This document shows, piece by piece, positions 37,078-46,894 of a stretch of DNA of 62,636 nt. The first letter of the stretch is position 1. The number at the start of each line of letters is the position of its first letter. The notes beneath the pieces were generated by a model. It worked only from the letters and a program-made list of their open reading frames with translations. It was not told the DNA's origin and did not search any database. This stretch comes from Anaerolineales bacterium (lineage in GTDB: Bacteria > Chloroflexota > Anaerolineae > Anaerolineales > UBA4823), in assembly GCA_025057645.1 (NCBI GenBank), contig JANXBJ010000016.1, positions 1 to 62,636 of the forward strand, written 5' to 3'. The translations under genes and the position numbers were made by a program.

Positions 37078-38019
37078 ATGGCAACTTGGGCTGTTCTCAT
37101 TACAGATGGCTTGGAGGAGGGGGGACAGAAAATTCTACGGTCCGTTTGCGAAGTTGACGACCGTAAAGGGATTTCCGCAGAAGAGCTGCTTCAGCTCATT
37201 GGCAAGTACGATGCTCTGATTGTGCGCAGTCGTACCAAGGTGACTGCGCAGGTACTTGCCCAAGCGCAGAAGCTGAAAGTGATCGGACGAGCGGGCGTCG
37301 GGGTAGACAACATCGATCTGGCAGCAGCTTCTGCGCGCCAGATCACGGTTGTCAATGCGCCGCAGTCGACAACTATCGCCGTTGCTGAGCATACAATCGC
37401 ATTGATGGCTGCGCTGGCGCGCAACCTAACCCAAGCCGATGCCAGTATGAAAAGCGGTCAATGGTTAAAATCCCAGCTGATGGGCAGTGAGCTTTACGGG
37501 AAAACTTTGGGGCTTATCGGCGTGGGGAATATCGGCACTCAGGTTGCTTGTCGGGCGGCAGCGTTTGGTATGACCGTTGTAGGCTACGATCCTTACCTCA
37601 GTGAAGAACAGATTCGAGAGCGTGGGGCTCGGCCGGTGTCTTTGAACGAGCTCTTCGCTCTCTCCGACTTCATTAGCCTCCATGTTCCCCTTAGTCCGGA
37701 GACGCGCAATATGCTGGATGGTCAGGCGTTTGCTGCAATGAAGCGCGGTGTGCGGATCATTTGCACAGCAAGGGGAGGAGTGATCGATGAGACTGCTCTG
37801 CTTCAGGCAATTGAGTCCGGCCAGGTTGCCGGGGCGGCGTTAGATGTGTTTGCTGTCGAACCCCCGGGCCTAACCGCTCTGGTTGCTCATCCGCGCGTGA
37901 TCGCCACCCCCCATATTGCCGCTCAGACTGTCGAAGCCCAAGCACGAGCGGCGGTGGACATTGCCGAAGAGGTTTTGGCTGCCTTGGAAGGGAGAGCATT
38001 GCGCTGGAGAGTGGTGTGA
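37078..38019 (+). CDS. D-isomer 2-hydroxyacid dehydrogenase, short D-3-phosphoglycerate dehydrogenase-like
   Basis: 313 residues from the ATG at 37078 (GGAGG 10 bases upstream). Motifs of the family: VIGRAGVGVDNIDL (about 77-90), NAD-binding GLIGVGNIGTQVA (about 142-154), catalytic Arg in CTARGGVIDE (about 229), Glu in VFAVEPPG, and His in TPHIAAQT (about 280). The C-terminal ACT/ASB domains of full SerA are absent. It may start serine synthesis from 3-phosphoglycerate, or act on another 2-hydroxyacid. Runs just ahead of the M32 peptidase gene (41-base gap). Confidence 0.85.
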   Translation: MATWAVLITDGLEEGGQKILRSVCEVDDRKGISAEELLQLIGKYDALIVRSRTKVTAQVLAQAQKLKVIGRAGVGVDNIDLAAASARQITVVNAPQSTTIAVAEHTIALMAALARNLTQADASMKSGQWLKSQLMGSELYGKTLGLIGVGNIGTQVACRAAAFGMTVVGYDPYLSEEQIRERGARPVSLNELFALSDFISLHVPLSPETRNMLDGQAFAAMKRGVRIICTARGGVIDETALLQAIESGQVAGAALDVFAVEPPGLTALVAHPRVIATPHIAAQTVEAQARAAVDIAEEVLAALEGRALRWRVV

Positions 38020-38060
38020 TAAGAAGGGTAGTAGCATGAAATTCCAATTTTAGGAGTGTT

Positions 38061-39563
38061 ATGACGTCCAAAATCGAACAACTCAAAACTTATCTGGCTG
38101 AGATTGTCGACCTGGCTTACATTAGTAATCTGCTTGGCTGGGATCAAGAGACCAACATGCCCCCGGCCGGTGTCAAGGAACGAGGAGAGCAGATGGCGAC
38201 CTTGGCTCGCCTGATCCAACTCCGCATGACCTCCGAGGAATTGCTGCGTGCGCTGGAAGAAGCCGAGGCAGAAGTGGCCGGAATAGATCCGGACTCGAAT
38301 GAAGCCCGCTTGATCAAGGTGACACGTCGCGAAGTGCAGAAGCGGCTCAAAGTGCCCAGCCGCTACTATGAGGAGCTTTCTCGGGCATCGGTCGAAGCCT
38401 ACGCGGCCTGGAAACAGGCGCGCGAGCAGGATCAGTTTGATCACTTCCGTCCCTTTTTGGAATGGATTGTAGCTCTACGCCGTGAATACGCTTCTTACTT
38501 CGCTCCCTATGAGCACGTTTATGACCCTCTGCTTTACGAGTTTGAGCCCGGGCTGAAAACCAAAGAAGTGCAGCAAATCTTCGCCGAGCTGCGTCCGCAG
38601 CAGGTCGCTCTCGTGCGACAGATCACCTCTCGACCTCAAGTAGATGATTCCCCACTCTATCAGTATTTCGACCCTCAAAAACAGTGGGACTTCGGCGTAG
38701 AGGTGATCACGAAGTTTGGTTACGATTGGACTCGCGGCCGTCAGGACAAATCGGCTCATCCGTTTACCTCGAGTTTTGGACTCAATGACGTACGCATCAC
38801 TACCCGCATTTCGGAGAAAAATCTCACTTCGGGGTTGTTTAGCACGCTTCATGAATGTGGTCATGCGCTTTACGATCAGGGGTGCGACCCAGCGTTGGCT
38901 CGCACCCCCTTAGCAGGCGGCAGCTCGCTTGCGCTGCATGAATCTCAATCGCGCCTGTGGGAAAACCTCGTTGGCCGCTCTAAACCCTTCTGGGAGCATT
39001 TCTACCCTCGTCTCCAAGAATACTTCCCCGAGCAATTGGGCAATGTTCCCCTAGAGGCCTTTTATAGGGGGATCAACAAGGTACAGCCTTCCTTGATCCG
39101 GGTTGAGGCAGATGAGGCGACCTACAATTTGCATGTGATGTTACGCCTAGAGATCGAAATCCAACTGATGACCGGGGATCTGGAAGTGCGCCACCTGCCC
39201 GAGGTATGGAACACGCACATGCAAGAATACCTTGGCGTGACACCCTCCAATAACGCCGAAGGGGTGCTCCAAGATGTACATTGGTCCCATGGCTACATTG
39301 GTTACTTCCCTACCTATGCGCTGGGCAACCTGATCTCTGTCCAACTGTGGGAAGCGATTCACCGAGATGTTCCCAACCTGGAGGAGCAAATTCGCCGGGG
39401 AGAGTTTGCGGAGCTGTTGGGTTGGTTGCGAGAGAAGATTCACCGGCATGGCTCCAAATTCGAAGCGCCCGAACTGGTCGAGCGTGTTACAGGGCAGGCG
39501 ATCACTCCCCAACCCTATATTCGCTACCTACGCCAAAAGTACGGCGAAATTTACGGTTTTTAG
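38061..39563 (+). CDS. M32 family metallocarboxypeptidase (carboxypeptidase Taq)
   Basis: 500 residues, normal for the family. Zinc motif HECGH in STLHECGHALYDQG (about 262-266), followed by the conserved HESQSRLWEN (third ligand Glu, about 293-302) and GYIGYFPTYALGNL. These cytoplasmic enzymes remove C-terminal residues from peptides, and the type member comes from Thermus aquaticus. TAGGAG site before the ATG. Probably shares the transcript of the SerA-like gene and continues into the receiver gene 25 bases downstream. Confidence 0.96.
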   Translation: MTSKIEQLKTYLAEIVDLAYISNLLGWDQETNMPPAGVKERGEQMATLARLIQLRMTSEELLRALEEAEAEVAGIDPDSNEARLIKVTRREVQKRLKVPSRYYEELSRASVEAYAAWKQAREQDQFDHFRPFLEWIVALRREYASYFAPYEHVYDPLLYEFEPGLKTKEVQQIFAELRPQQVALVRQITSRPQVDDSPLYQYFDPQKQWDFGVEVITKFGYDWTRGRQDKSAHPFTSSFGLNDVRITTRISEKNLTSGLFSTLHECGHALYDQGCDPALARTPLAGGSSLALHESQSRLWENLVGRSKPFWEHFYPRLQEYFPEQLGNVPLEAFYRGINKVQPSLIRVEADEATYNLHVMLRLEIEIQLMTGDLEVRHLPEVWNTHMQEYLGVTPSNNAEGVLQDVHWSHGYIGYFPTYALGNLISVQLWEAIHRDVPNLEEQIRRGEFAELLGWLREKIHRHGSKFEAPELVERVTGQAITPQPYIRYLRQKYGEIYGF

Positions 39564-39587
39564 CTCAGGGGCTCCTCGAAAGGCAGT

Positions 39588-39950
39588 ATGGCGCGCATTC
39601 TTTTTATCGATGATGATCCCATGACCCTTGAAACGCTTTCTAAAGCGGTCGAGATTTTGGGCCACCAAGCTTTACAGGCTCACACTGCTGGCGAGGGCTT
39701 AGAGCTTGCTCGCCAGCAGTCTCCCGATCTGATCTTTACCGATTTGCGCCTTCCGGACATGGAAGGGCTGGCTCTAATCGGTCGGCTACACGATGATCCT
39801 TCAACGGCCTCTATTCCTGTTTTGGTTTTGTCAGCCAGTCCGGCGCTTGACGAAATCGAACGCGCTCAAGCTGCGGGGGCACAAGGGTATCTCCATAAGC
39901 CTATTCGCCTCCAGACGTTGCTAGACCTCATTCAGAAGCACTGCGGTTGA
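39588..39950 (+). CDS. Stand-alone response regulator receiver domain
   Basis: 120 residues: only a receiver domain, with the acidic cluster D8-D10, phospho-acceptor D52 (LIFTDLRLPD) and Lys near 105 (YLHKPI). No output domain. Such proteins act by protein contact, in phosphorelays or on motility machinery. The stop overlaps the lipoprotein start (TGATG). The partner kinase is not evident, and the nearby HD-GYP sensor lacks kinase domains. Confidence 0.92.
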   Translation: MARILFIDDDPMTLETLSKAVEILGHQALQAHTAGEGLELARQQSPDLIFTDLRLPDMEGLALIGRLHDDPSTASIPVLVLSASPALDEIERAQAAGAQGYLHKPIRLQTLLDLIQKHCG

Positions 39951-40981
39951 TGGCTTCTTCAGTTTTCTTCATAGCGCACGTAAGTATGGGTCTTCGGCGC
40001 TTTCTCTGCAGTTTTGGGGTCTTGCTTTTCATGCTTGGTGTAGGGGGATGTGGATTGCCCAGAGCGCTCGATCTTCCTACTCCCTATCCAAGTGAGATTT
40101 TGCCTACCTTGATTGCTCAAACCGTTCAAGCTCAGCGTACCGAACGAGCCGCCTTGCGAGCAACGGCATCCCTCACCCTCTTGCCGACTCCTCTCGGATT
40201 CTCTCCTGAGTTCTCTCCCACTCCCCCGTCTCCAACTGTGACCCCTACCCTAACCCGCACTCCCAGCCCAGAGCAGTTGATTCCAGTGGCTGTCACTCCA
40301 CCGGTATATGCGACGATCCCCAATGCGGTGATCCAGATCAACCGCCCTGGGCCGTATTCCAAAGTCGCTTCACCCATTTTGCTTCAGGCCTATATAAAGC
40401 CCGGCAAAGGAAGACAAGTACAAATCGAGCTTTTTGGCGAGGACCGAAGGGTTCTAGTCCGCCAGATTCAACGCGTTCTGTGGGTCGATCGCTTCGGCTA
40501 TGCCCGCCTCTACCAGGAAATTCCCTTCGAGATCCCGGGTGTGGCGGAAGCAGCTTGGCTTACCCTCTCAGTGACAGACGACTTAGGGCGGCTGACTGCG
40601 GTAAACTCTGTGCCCCTCATTTTGCTCTCAATTGGCGACTCAGATGTCATCCCTGCAGTCGATTTGCGTGCTCCGATTTTGATCCAACAACCCCAACCCA
40701 ACGCTCTGGTGCAGGGCAAAAAACTGGTCGTCAGCGGTCTGGTGCGCAGCGAAGGTGACACCTACTTGATGGCGCAACTTCTCAACGCGGAGGGGAAAGT
40801 GCTTGGCCAGAGGGTGACCAGTGTACAGCCTGCGGAGGAGCTTGGCCTTGGTTCTTTCAACACCGAAGTGCCGTATACCGTGAGCGAGCCGACCCCGGCT
40901 TTGTTGGTGGTGTGGCAAGGTGCGGGGAACTTGAGCAATATTCTCTACCTGGCCAGTGTAGAGGTTCTGCTCACTCCCTAA
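39950..40981 (+). CDS. Lipoprotein of unknown function
   Basis: 343 residues from the ATG overlapping the receiver stop. A second ATG at 39986 would give a more typical signal peptide, MGLRRFLCSFGVLLFMLGVG, with lipobox Cys next. A Pro/Thr-rich linker (about 55-105) leads to a beta-rich region with two immunoglobulin-like stretches (INRPGPYSKVASPILLQAYI and IQQPQPNALVQGKKLVVSGL). No family recognised. Its place outside the membrane is clear, its role is not. Confidence 0.75.
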   Translation: MASSVFFIAHVSMGLRRFLCSFGVLLFMLGVGGCGLPRALDLPTPYPSEILPTLIAQTVQAQRTERAALRATASLTLLPTPLGFSPEFSPTPPSPTVTPTLTRTPSPEQLIPVAVTPPVYATIPNAVIQINRPGPYSKVASPILLQAYIKPGKGRQVQIELFGEDRRVLVRQIQRVLWVDRFGYARLYQEIPFEIPGVAEAAWLTLSVTDDLGRLTAVNSVPLILLSIGDSDVIPAVDLRAPILIQQPQPNALVQGKKLVVSGLVRSEGDTYLMAQLLNAEGKVLGQRVTSVQPAEELGLGSFNTEVPYTVSEPTPALLVVWQGAGNLSNILYLASVEVLLTP

Positions 40982-41046
40982 GAGTGTTTGTGGGGCGTGG
41001 AAACGAGGAACTCCATGGCCTAGGCGCAGGATAGGAACTGCAGCGC

Positions 41047-42690
41047 ATGGGAAGAGCATCTCCTTGGGTAATCGGGCTTTGCTTTTTGTTAGCCCTAGTC
41101 TATCTAGCCACTGGGGTTTTCCCTTTTGCCCCGATGGAAAGCGATGGAAATCATATTGCCAACGGGGTAACCCAAATGCTCTCGGGGGAACCGCCTCAGA
41201 ATCCGTTTTCCTACCGCTACGAAGCGCAAAGTGGCACTTACTGGTTGCTCTACTGGGCTTCGCGGCTCTGGCATTTGCCCCCGTTTGACACGTTTTGTAT
41301 TCTTAGTGCAATCGGTGCTTTGACTTTTGTCCTAACCGCTTCCCTCGCCGTTGCTCGTGTTTCTAACAGGCCCTTTGCTCTTGTCGGGTTAGGGTTATTA
41401 TCGCTTCAAGAGGTGTGGACCAGTGCCTATTATCCAAACAGTAACATTCTCGCTGCCGCTTTTCTCTTTGGTGGGACCCTTTTGGCTGTTCTTGTCCCCA
41501 GTTCTGCTCTGCTGATTCCGGCAGGCCTGTTGCTGGGCTTGAGCGTGTGGATGCGTTTTGATGCCCTTCTGATGTTGCCGGTTCTGCCCTTGCTGATCCA
41601 TCGAGGACTGTGGAAAGAGACTTTTTGGAGGAGCGTTTGGCTGGGAAGCATCGTGGCACTCACGATTTTGGTCACCCTCAATGTAAGCAAGGTGACTCTC
41701 TCCGAAATTTTTGAAAGCTCTCAGAGTCACTTCCGAATGAAAGCTGCGACCACGCCTGGGTTGGGGATCCCTTGGTTGGGCGACTCCAATGTAAAAAGCC
41801 ATTTGGCCTATTTCCCGCTTTTTTTCGTTGTTCTACTTTTCTGGGGTTTTCTTTGCGCTGTCTTGACTCACCGATGGCGAGTGGTAGGGGGATTCCTCCT
41901 CGGAGTGTTGCCGTTATACCTAACCTACCTAGGAGACCTTACCACCCCGAAGTACTTGCTTTATGCCGCCCCGTTTTTCGTATGGCTCGCTCTGGAAGGA
42001 GCGTATAGCTTTTCCCAGCATCTAGGCAAGTGGCGGTTCTTAGTGGTCTTGTTAGGTTTGCTGGTGCTCGGACAGTACGTCCTAGGTCTACGCTTGCGTT
42101 TCGTCTCCAAGCCCTATTACTACCCGGCAGAGCCCACGTTCGCTCGCCTATTTCGAATTTCACTCCCCTTTTCAAGTATTGATGAGCTTTCCGTGGTTGT
42201 CGGTGCAGGAGCAAGAATTTCCACAGTCGATCGAGATCGTCTTTTTTCGGGAATCTTTTTTGCCCCGTTGATGTGGCGCACTCAGAAAGTTCATCTCAAT
42301 CAAGTGCTCGACCAACTGGCTCAGCGGATTATGCAAAGCCCCCGCAATCCTGTTTACTTGTTAGTGGATGAGGACGATCCGCTTCAGCAGGCTCTGGTTT
42401 TCCTTTTCCGGTGGGGCTACCGGTGTGACCGGACTTCATCCCAAGAGCCTTATCTCTATTCCTGCTGGGGTGAAGACGTTCCATCCATAATGCTGATGGA
42501 TATTCGCGGAAATCCCCGACGCGAGGCGAATGTCTTGGCTGAAAATTTAGCAGAGCTAAACCTTGACCATTGGTATTTTATCGTCACTGCACCGTGGCAG
42601 GAGTATCTGATCGACCGGTATTTTTCTGCGCATCCACAATGGAGAGTCGAAAAGCTTGGTTTCCTCGTGTATGAGTTTGAGAGCAGATGA
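41047..42690 (+). CDS. Polytopic membrane protein, possible GT39/ArnT-like glycosyltransferase
   Basis: 547 residues with about ten hydrophobic segments in the first 350, then a soluble C-terminal domain of about 190. Soon after the first helix comes FAPMESDGNHIANG, an acidic extracellular loop in the place where lipid-sugar dependent GT-C enzymes carry their catalytic Asp. The helix pattern (YWLLYWASRLW, then GLLLGLSVWMRFDALLMLPV) also fits that class. The exact family is not certain. If correct, it would move a sugar from a polyprenyl-phosphate donor to a surface acceptor. A terminator follows the gene. Confidence 0.6.
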   Translation: MGRASPWVIGLCFLLALVYLATGVFPFAPMESDGNHIANGVTQMLSGEPPQNPFSYRYEAQSGTYWLLYWASRLWHLPPFDTFCILSAIGALTFVLTASLAVARVSNRPFALVGLGLLSLQEVWTSAYYPNSNILAAAFLFGGTLLAVLVPSSALLIPAGLLLGLSVWMRFDALLMLPVLPLLIHRGLWKETFWRSVWLGSIVALTILVTLNVSKVTLSEIFESSQSHFRMKAATTPGLGIPWLGDSNVKSHLAYFPLFFVVLLFWGFLCAVLTHRWRVVGGFLLGVLPLYLTYLGDLTTPKYLLYAAPFFVWLALEGAYSFSQHLGKWRFLVVLLGLLVLGQYVLGLRLRFVSKPYYYPAEPTFARLFRISLPFSSIDELSVVVGAGARISTVDRDRLFSGIFFAPLMWRTQKVHLNQVLDQLAQRIMQSPRNPVYLLVDEDDPLQQALVFLFRWGYRCDRTSSQEPYLYSCWGEDVPSIMLMDIRGNPRREANVLAENLAELNLDHWYFIVTAPWQEYLIDRYFSAHPQWRVEKLGFLVYEFESR

Positions 42691-42751
42691 AAGCGTTCCG
42701 GATTGGGCAGAGTTTTGATTGATGATCATGGGATTGACAAGCCGGGGCTTG

Positions 42752-42789
42752 ACCCCGCCTGACTCCCGGAGGAATCGAGCGGGGTTTTC
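42752..42789 (+). terminator. Intrinsic terminator after the membrane protein gene
   Basis: ACCCCGC (42752-42758) pairs with GCGGGGT (42779-42785) across a 20-base loop, followed by TTTT. An alternative CGGGG/CCCCG hairpin overlaps its left arm. It ends the rightward transcript before the convergent mgsA. Confidence 0.65.
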
Positions 42790-42819
42790 TGGGGAATCCT
42801 CTAAGAGGTTTTCTCAGAG

Positions 42820-43305
42820 CTAAGCCTCTTGCAAGCTTTGCATTTCCCATTCAATCCGACGATGGCGGTAGTTTTGATAGTCCGGCACCAGACGTTCGTA
42901 TTCGCTCTCCATGAGCGGCGAGGAAACCATGAAGTCGGCCGTGGCGCGGTTACAGGCAATAGGGATGTTCCACACCACCGCCATGCGCAGCAGTGCTTTT
43001 ACATCGGGGTCGTGAGGCATGGGCTCAAGAGGGTCCCAGAAGAAGATCAAGAAATCGATCTCATTTTCTGCGATTTTTGCCCCGATCTGCTGATCGCCGC
43101 CTAAGGGACCGCTCTGCAGCTTGTGGACCGGGAGGTTTAATTCCCTTTCTAGAATATATCCGGTAGTACCGGTAGCGTAGATTTCGTGTCGAGCGAGCAA
43201 ATCCCGATTGAAGCGCGCCCACTCCAGAAGGTCACGCTTTTTATTATCGTGGGCAACTAAAGCAATTTTCTTATTCGGCTTCATGATCAACTTTTGGTAA
43301 TTCAT
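42820..43305 (-). CDS. mgsA: Methylglyoxal synthase
   Basis: 161 residues. Family motifs are intact: [10 protein letters not shown] (about 14-23), ATGTTGYIL (phosphate site), [12 protein letters not shown] with the catalytic Asp (about 72), and [20 protein letters not shown]. It converts dihydroxyacetone phosphate to methylglyoxal, a bypass when phosphate is limiting. AAGGTG precedes the ATG. It follows the FtsB-like gene by 107 bases on the same strand. Confidence 0.95.
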   Translation of the reverse strand: MNYQKLIMKPNKKIALVAHDNKKRDLLEWARFNRDLLARHEIYATGTTGYILERELNLPVHKLQSGPLGGDQQIGAKIAENEIDFLIFFWDPLEPMPHDPDVKALLRMAVVWNIPIACNRATADFMVSSPLMESEYERLVPDYQNYRHRRIEWEMQSLQEA

Positions 43306-43412
43306 AGGGCACCTTCCCTTTTTGCTTTACAATGCTTGGAGCAGGTGGTGTTCCCGCTAGTCGTTTAGACAACCCTTTGCCAAAGGGATTGCTTTCGGCT
43401 TTTGGGCATGGC

Positions 43413-43820
43413 TTAGGGGGTCTCAAAGAGGTGTTGTGCCTGGGTTTGGTCGACAAACAGCAACAGCCAGACCTTCCAGTTGCTCAGCATGATTTGTTGG
43501 GGTAAAGGAGTAGGAGTCGGAGTAGGCGTGGCATCGCCGGGAGGTAAAGGGATAATTACCCTATCGCCCGGGCGTGCCATATGCCCTTTCTCATAGGCCC
43601 ACTGTTCCACTCCGGCAGGGGAAGTGGCGAGGGCGATCTGGGTGGATAAGACGATGCTCTCCTGTGTGAGTTGGTTCAGGGTTGCTGCCACGCGCGTGCT
43701 CTGCGCTGCTAGGCGATGCATCTCGTTGACGCGCTGGTTGAAAGCCATGACGAAACGCAAGGAGAGCAAAACGCCAGCGATGATTAGAGCGTATTTCCAA
43801 CTGAAGTAAAGGCGTTTCAT
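43413..43820 (-). CDS. FtsB/DivIC-like septum formation initiator protein
   Basis: 135 residues from the ATG at 43820. A short basic start, one membrane helix (about 8-25), a coiled coil (about 27-65), then the region ending in VEQWAYEKGHMARPGDRVI typical of DivIC/FtsB proteins, and a Pro/Thr linker with a short tail. Bitopic division proteins of this type join FtsL/FtsQ at the septum. No other division gene is close, so the assignment rests on form. Confidence 0.72.
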   Translation of the reverse strand: MKRLYFSWKYALIIAGVLLSLRFVMAFNQRVNEMHRLAAQSTRVAATLNQLTQESIVLSTQIALATSPAGVEQWAYEKGHMARPGDRVIIPLPPGDATPTPTPTPLPQQIMLSNWKVWLLLFVDQTQAQHLFETP

Positions 43821-44046
43821 ACTTTCATCATACCTCAGCAATGTCGAACGGGCAAGGGATGCGCAACGCAAGATCAAGTGTTTTTGCCGTCTTGTTCAGG
43901 ACCCTTGCCCAACGTCTTTGTCGATATCGTTCGCCATGCCCCCTCTCCCTGCAAAGGGTTATAAGGAGGTGCGCCAGAGCAGAGATGCCTGCAGATCTCT
44001 GGTATGATTTAGTCACTGAAAATCTTCCTTAGAGGCGGTTTGGACC

Positions 44047-45084
44047 ATGAAAATCTACATCACCGGCATCAGCGGCTTTCTCAGCATCAATCTCGTTCGC
44101 TACCTGTTGGACAAGGGTTATAACCAAATTGCGGGGATCGATCTGGTGGATTTCACCTACCCAGAAAGACCCAAGATCGAATTCCTCCAAGGCGACATTC
44201 GCGATCCCGAAGCAGTGCGCCAGAGTATGAAGGGAGCCGAGATCGTTATTCACACTGCAGCGGCCTTGCCGCTCTACTCGCCTGAGGACATTTACACTAC
44301 GGATGTGCTCGGCACGCGCATCGTTTTGCAACAGGCCTATGAGTATGGCGTTAAGCGCTTTATCCATATTTCCTCCACAGCCGTTTACGGCGTTCCCGAT
44401 CATCACCCGATTTATGAGGACGACCCTCTGATCGGCGTTGGCCCGTATGGCAAGGCGAAGATCCAAGCTGAGGAAGTGTGTTTGGAATATCGCCAGAAGG
44501 GGATGTGTGTTCCTATCCTCCGCCCCAAGTCCTTTATCGGACCGGAGCGCTTAGGTGTGTTTGCCATCTTCTATGAATGGGCTAGCGAGGGAAAAAACTT
44601 TCCGATGATCGGTTCGGGCAATAACCGTTATCAGCTGTTGGATGTAGAGGACTTGTGTGACGCAATCTACGCATGTATGACCCTTGACGAGGCGGTGGTC
44701 AATGACACCTTCAACATCGGTGCTGCCGAGTTCACCACCATGAAACAGGATTACCAAGCTGTCCTCGATGCCGCTGGCTTCGGCAAGCGCATTATCCCTT
44801 TCCCTGCAGGGCCGGTGGTCTTGGTACTCAAAATTCTCGAGCGCTTGAAGCTCTCACCCCTTTATCCATGGATTTACGAGACGGCTTCTAAAGATTCCTT
44901 CGTCTCCATCGAGAAAGCGCAGCAAAAGTTAGGCTTTCGACCGCGCTACTCTAATCAACAGGCTTTGCTGCGCAACTATCAATGGTATTTGGCAAATAAG
45001 CATACTTTCAGCGAAGGCGAAGGGATCACCCACCGCCAGCCGTGGAAGCAAAAAGCGCTTAAGTTGGTGAAGGTGTTTTTCTAA
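44047..45084 (+). CDS. NAD-dependent epimerase/dehydratase (extended SDR)
   Basis: 345 residues with TGISGFLS (about 6-13) in place of the usual GxxGxxG, DIRD, HTAAALP and the catalytic ISSTAVYG with YGKAK (about 138-142). The C-terminal part is basic and Lys-rich. The pattern is that of sugar-nucleotide epimerases or 3-beta-hydroxysteroid-like dehydrogenases. It runs against the compatible-solute operon, and its last 26 bases overlap the end of gpgS on the other strand. Substrate unknown. Confidence 0.85.
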   Translation: MKIYITGISGFLSINLVRYLLDKGYNQIAGIDLVDFTYPERPKIEFLQGDIRDPEAVRQSMKGAEIVIHTAAALPLYSPEDIYTTDVLGTRIVLQQAYEYGVKRFIHISSTAVYGVPDHHPIYEDDPLIGVGPYGKAKIQAEEVCLEYRQKGMCVPILRPKSFIGPERLGVFAIFYEWASEGKNFPMIGSGNNRYQLLDVEDLCDAIYACMTLDEAVVNDTFNIGAAEFTTMKQDYQAVLDAAGFGKRIIPFPAGPVVLVLKILERLKLSPLYPWIYETASKDSFVSIEKAQQKLGFRPRYSNQQALLRNYQWYLANKHTFSEGEGITHRQPWKQKALKLVKVFF

Positions 45085-46894
45085 CCCCTAGTTTTTCTCG
45101 ATAGGCCGGGACTTCGATCATCGGCGGGCGTTCGCGTTCGGCGATCTCCTCCACTTCAAGGTAGAGCCGCCCGGCTTCGTAGTGGATAATTTTCATCGAG
45201 CGGTTGATCTCCTGCAACAGATCGATGCCATAGCGGCGCTCGAGTTTGCGCACTACGGTCTGAATGATTGCGAAGGACATTTTGCTCAGCGCTTCCAGAG
45301 GCTGGTTGTGGTGAATGCGCTCTTGGAGGTCAACCTGAGCGATTGCTTCTAGGCCAGCGGTTTCTAAAGTATCAATCAACAACCCGATTTCTACGCCATA
45401 TCCGGAGGAGAAGGGCAGGCGTTCCAGTAGCGATCTTCGTCCGCCATACTCGCCGGAAAGGGGCTGGATCAGGCCGGAGAGGGCGGGATAAAACAAGTTG
45501 AGCAAGGGGCGGGCGGTTAACTCGGTCACCCTTCCGCCGCCGCCGGCTTGAATTTTATCGCCCACTTTGAGCGGGCGGCGGTAGAATCCTTTGACGAATT
45601 GAACTTTTTCCCGCAACAGTAACGGCCCAATCAGACCATAGACAAAGCGGGGATGGATGTTAACGATGTCGGTGTCGATCCACAGAACGATGTCGCCTTG
45701 AGTGAGATAGAGGCTTTTCCACAGAGCTTCTCCCTTGCCTTTTCGCGCTCCCATCTCAGGGAGCACATGCTGGTGGATGTAGACCGGGATGCCGAGTCCG
45801 GCGGCGATTTCTCGGGTGCGGTCGGTAGAGTTCGAGTCGACCAAAATGATCTCATCTAGGAGCGACACCTCCTCCATCAAAGCCGTTTTGATGGTGTGGA
45901 TTACGTTCCCGACGGTGGCCTCCTCGTTAAGGGCCGGCAGGGCTAGGCTGATCGATAAGCCTTGTTTTTTCTTTAGCTCGACCAAGTGGGGTAAATCGGC
46001 AAACTCGTCTGCATAATAGGTGTTTTCGGCGAACCACTTGTCGACCAGAACCGAGATTGAACTGGCTGAGGCGATTTCTTCGTTGAGGTTGGGGGGCATG
46101 GGGCGCGAGGAGCGGACCGCGATCACAGTGCAAGGCGCCTCTCGCAGCACTTGCTCCGTGATCGGACCGACAAGGGTTGAACGTTCGCCGGGCCTCGCCA
46201 TTGTGCCCATAATGACCAGATCCGCCTGCTGCGCGTGTTGCAAAATTGCCTCTGCTACCCGATCGGCTTGGACGATCAGCCGCTCAACATCCGGTATTTG
46301 CTCTAGCACGTGGACCAGACTGCGCGCCGGGGCATCCAGCGAAGGCTCTTTACGAGGAAGGATGTGCAATGGAACCACTCTCGCCTGTGTGGCCTGGGCA
46401 AGTGCGAAAGAAAGGCGCAGACTTCGTTCAGCCTGAACCGAGCCTCGGAATGGAACTAGGATGCGTTGAAGCGAGGGCGGGAAACTTCCGCGCAAAATGA
46501 CCAGTTCGCAAGGGTAAATTTGTAGCGCATCGTCTAACCCAATACCCATCTCCTTGAAGTGGGCCGGCCATTCCAGGATGAGCAGGTCGGCTTGTTCCTC
46601 TTGAACCACCTCGGCTAGGTCAAGGTGGGGTTGATAGGAGACACGCACGCGTTCGCGAACGCGAACGCGCGGGTCTGCTTGTTCCCAATAATGAAGGACA
46701 CCCCGAATCTGGCGAGCCGGCATCGTGGCCAGACTCAGGGTTTCCCCCTGCGGAACGCCGACCAAGCCGACCAAGAGGATGCGGCCGTGATCGACAATTG
46801 CCTGGGCTAACTGCAGAGCAGCTCGACTCTCCCCGTTAGGCAGAATTGGGATTACGACACGGCGGTAGACTCCGCGCTGATAAAGACGTTTCAC
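45059..46894 (-). CDS. gpgS: Glucosyl-3-phosphoglycerate synthase fused to two universal stress domains
   Basis: 611 residues from a GTG at 46894 (GGAGG 8 bases upstream, GTGA overlap with the previous gene). Two UspA-like domains come first (about 10-140 and 140-270), the second with the ATP-type VIMGTMARPGERSTLVGPITE pattern (read in part). The C-terminal half (about 300-600) is GpgS, family GT81: ALPALNEEATVGNVI, DEIILVDSNSTDRT, GKGEALWKSL, WIDTDIVNIHPRFVYG and GYGVEIGLLIDT. The enzyme joins glucose from a nucleotide sugar to 3-phosphoglycerate, the first step to glucosylglycerate. The stress domains may gate activity by nucleotide level. No GpgP phosphatase is seen here. Confidence 0.88.
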   Translation of the reverse strand: MKRLYQRGVYRRVVIPILPNGESRAALQLAQAIVDHGRILLVGLVGVPQGETLSLATMPARQIRGVLHYWEQADPRVRVRERVRVSYQPHLDLAEVVQEEQADLLILEWPAHFKEMGIGLDDALQIYPCELVILRGSFPPSLQRILVPFRGSVQAERSLRLSFALAQATQARVVPLHILPRKEPSLDAPARSLVHVLEQIPDVERLIVQADRVAEAILQHAQQADLVIMGTMARPGERSTLVGPITEQVLREAPCTVIAVRSSRPMPPNLNEEIASASSISVLVDKWFAENTYYADEFADLPHLVELKKKQGLSISLALPALNEEATVGNVIHTIKTALMEEVSLLDEIILVDSNSTDRTREIAAGLGIPVYIHQHVLPEMGARKGKGEALWKSLYLTQGDIVLWIDTDIVNIHPRFVYGLIGPLLLREKVQFVKGFYRRPLKVGDKIQAGGGGRVTELTARPLLNLFYPALSGLIQPLSGEYGGRRSLLERLPFSSGYGVEIGLLIDTLETAGLEAIAQVDLQERIHHNQPLEALSKMSFAIIQTVVRKLERRYGIDLLQEINRSMKIIHYEAGRLYLEVEEIAERERPPMIEVPAYREKLGVRKTPSPT

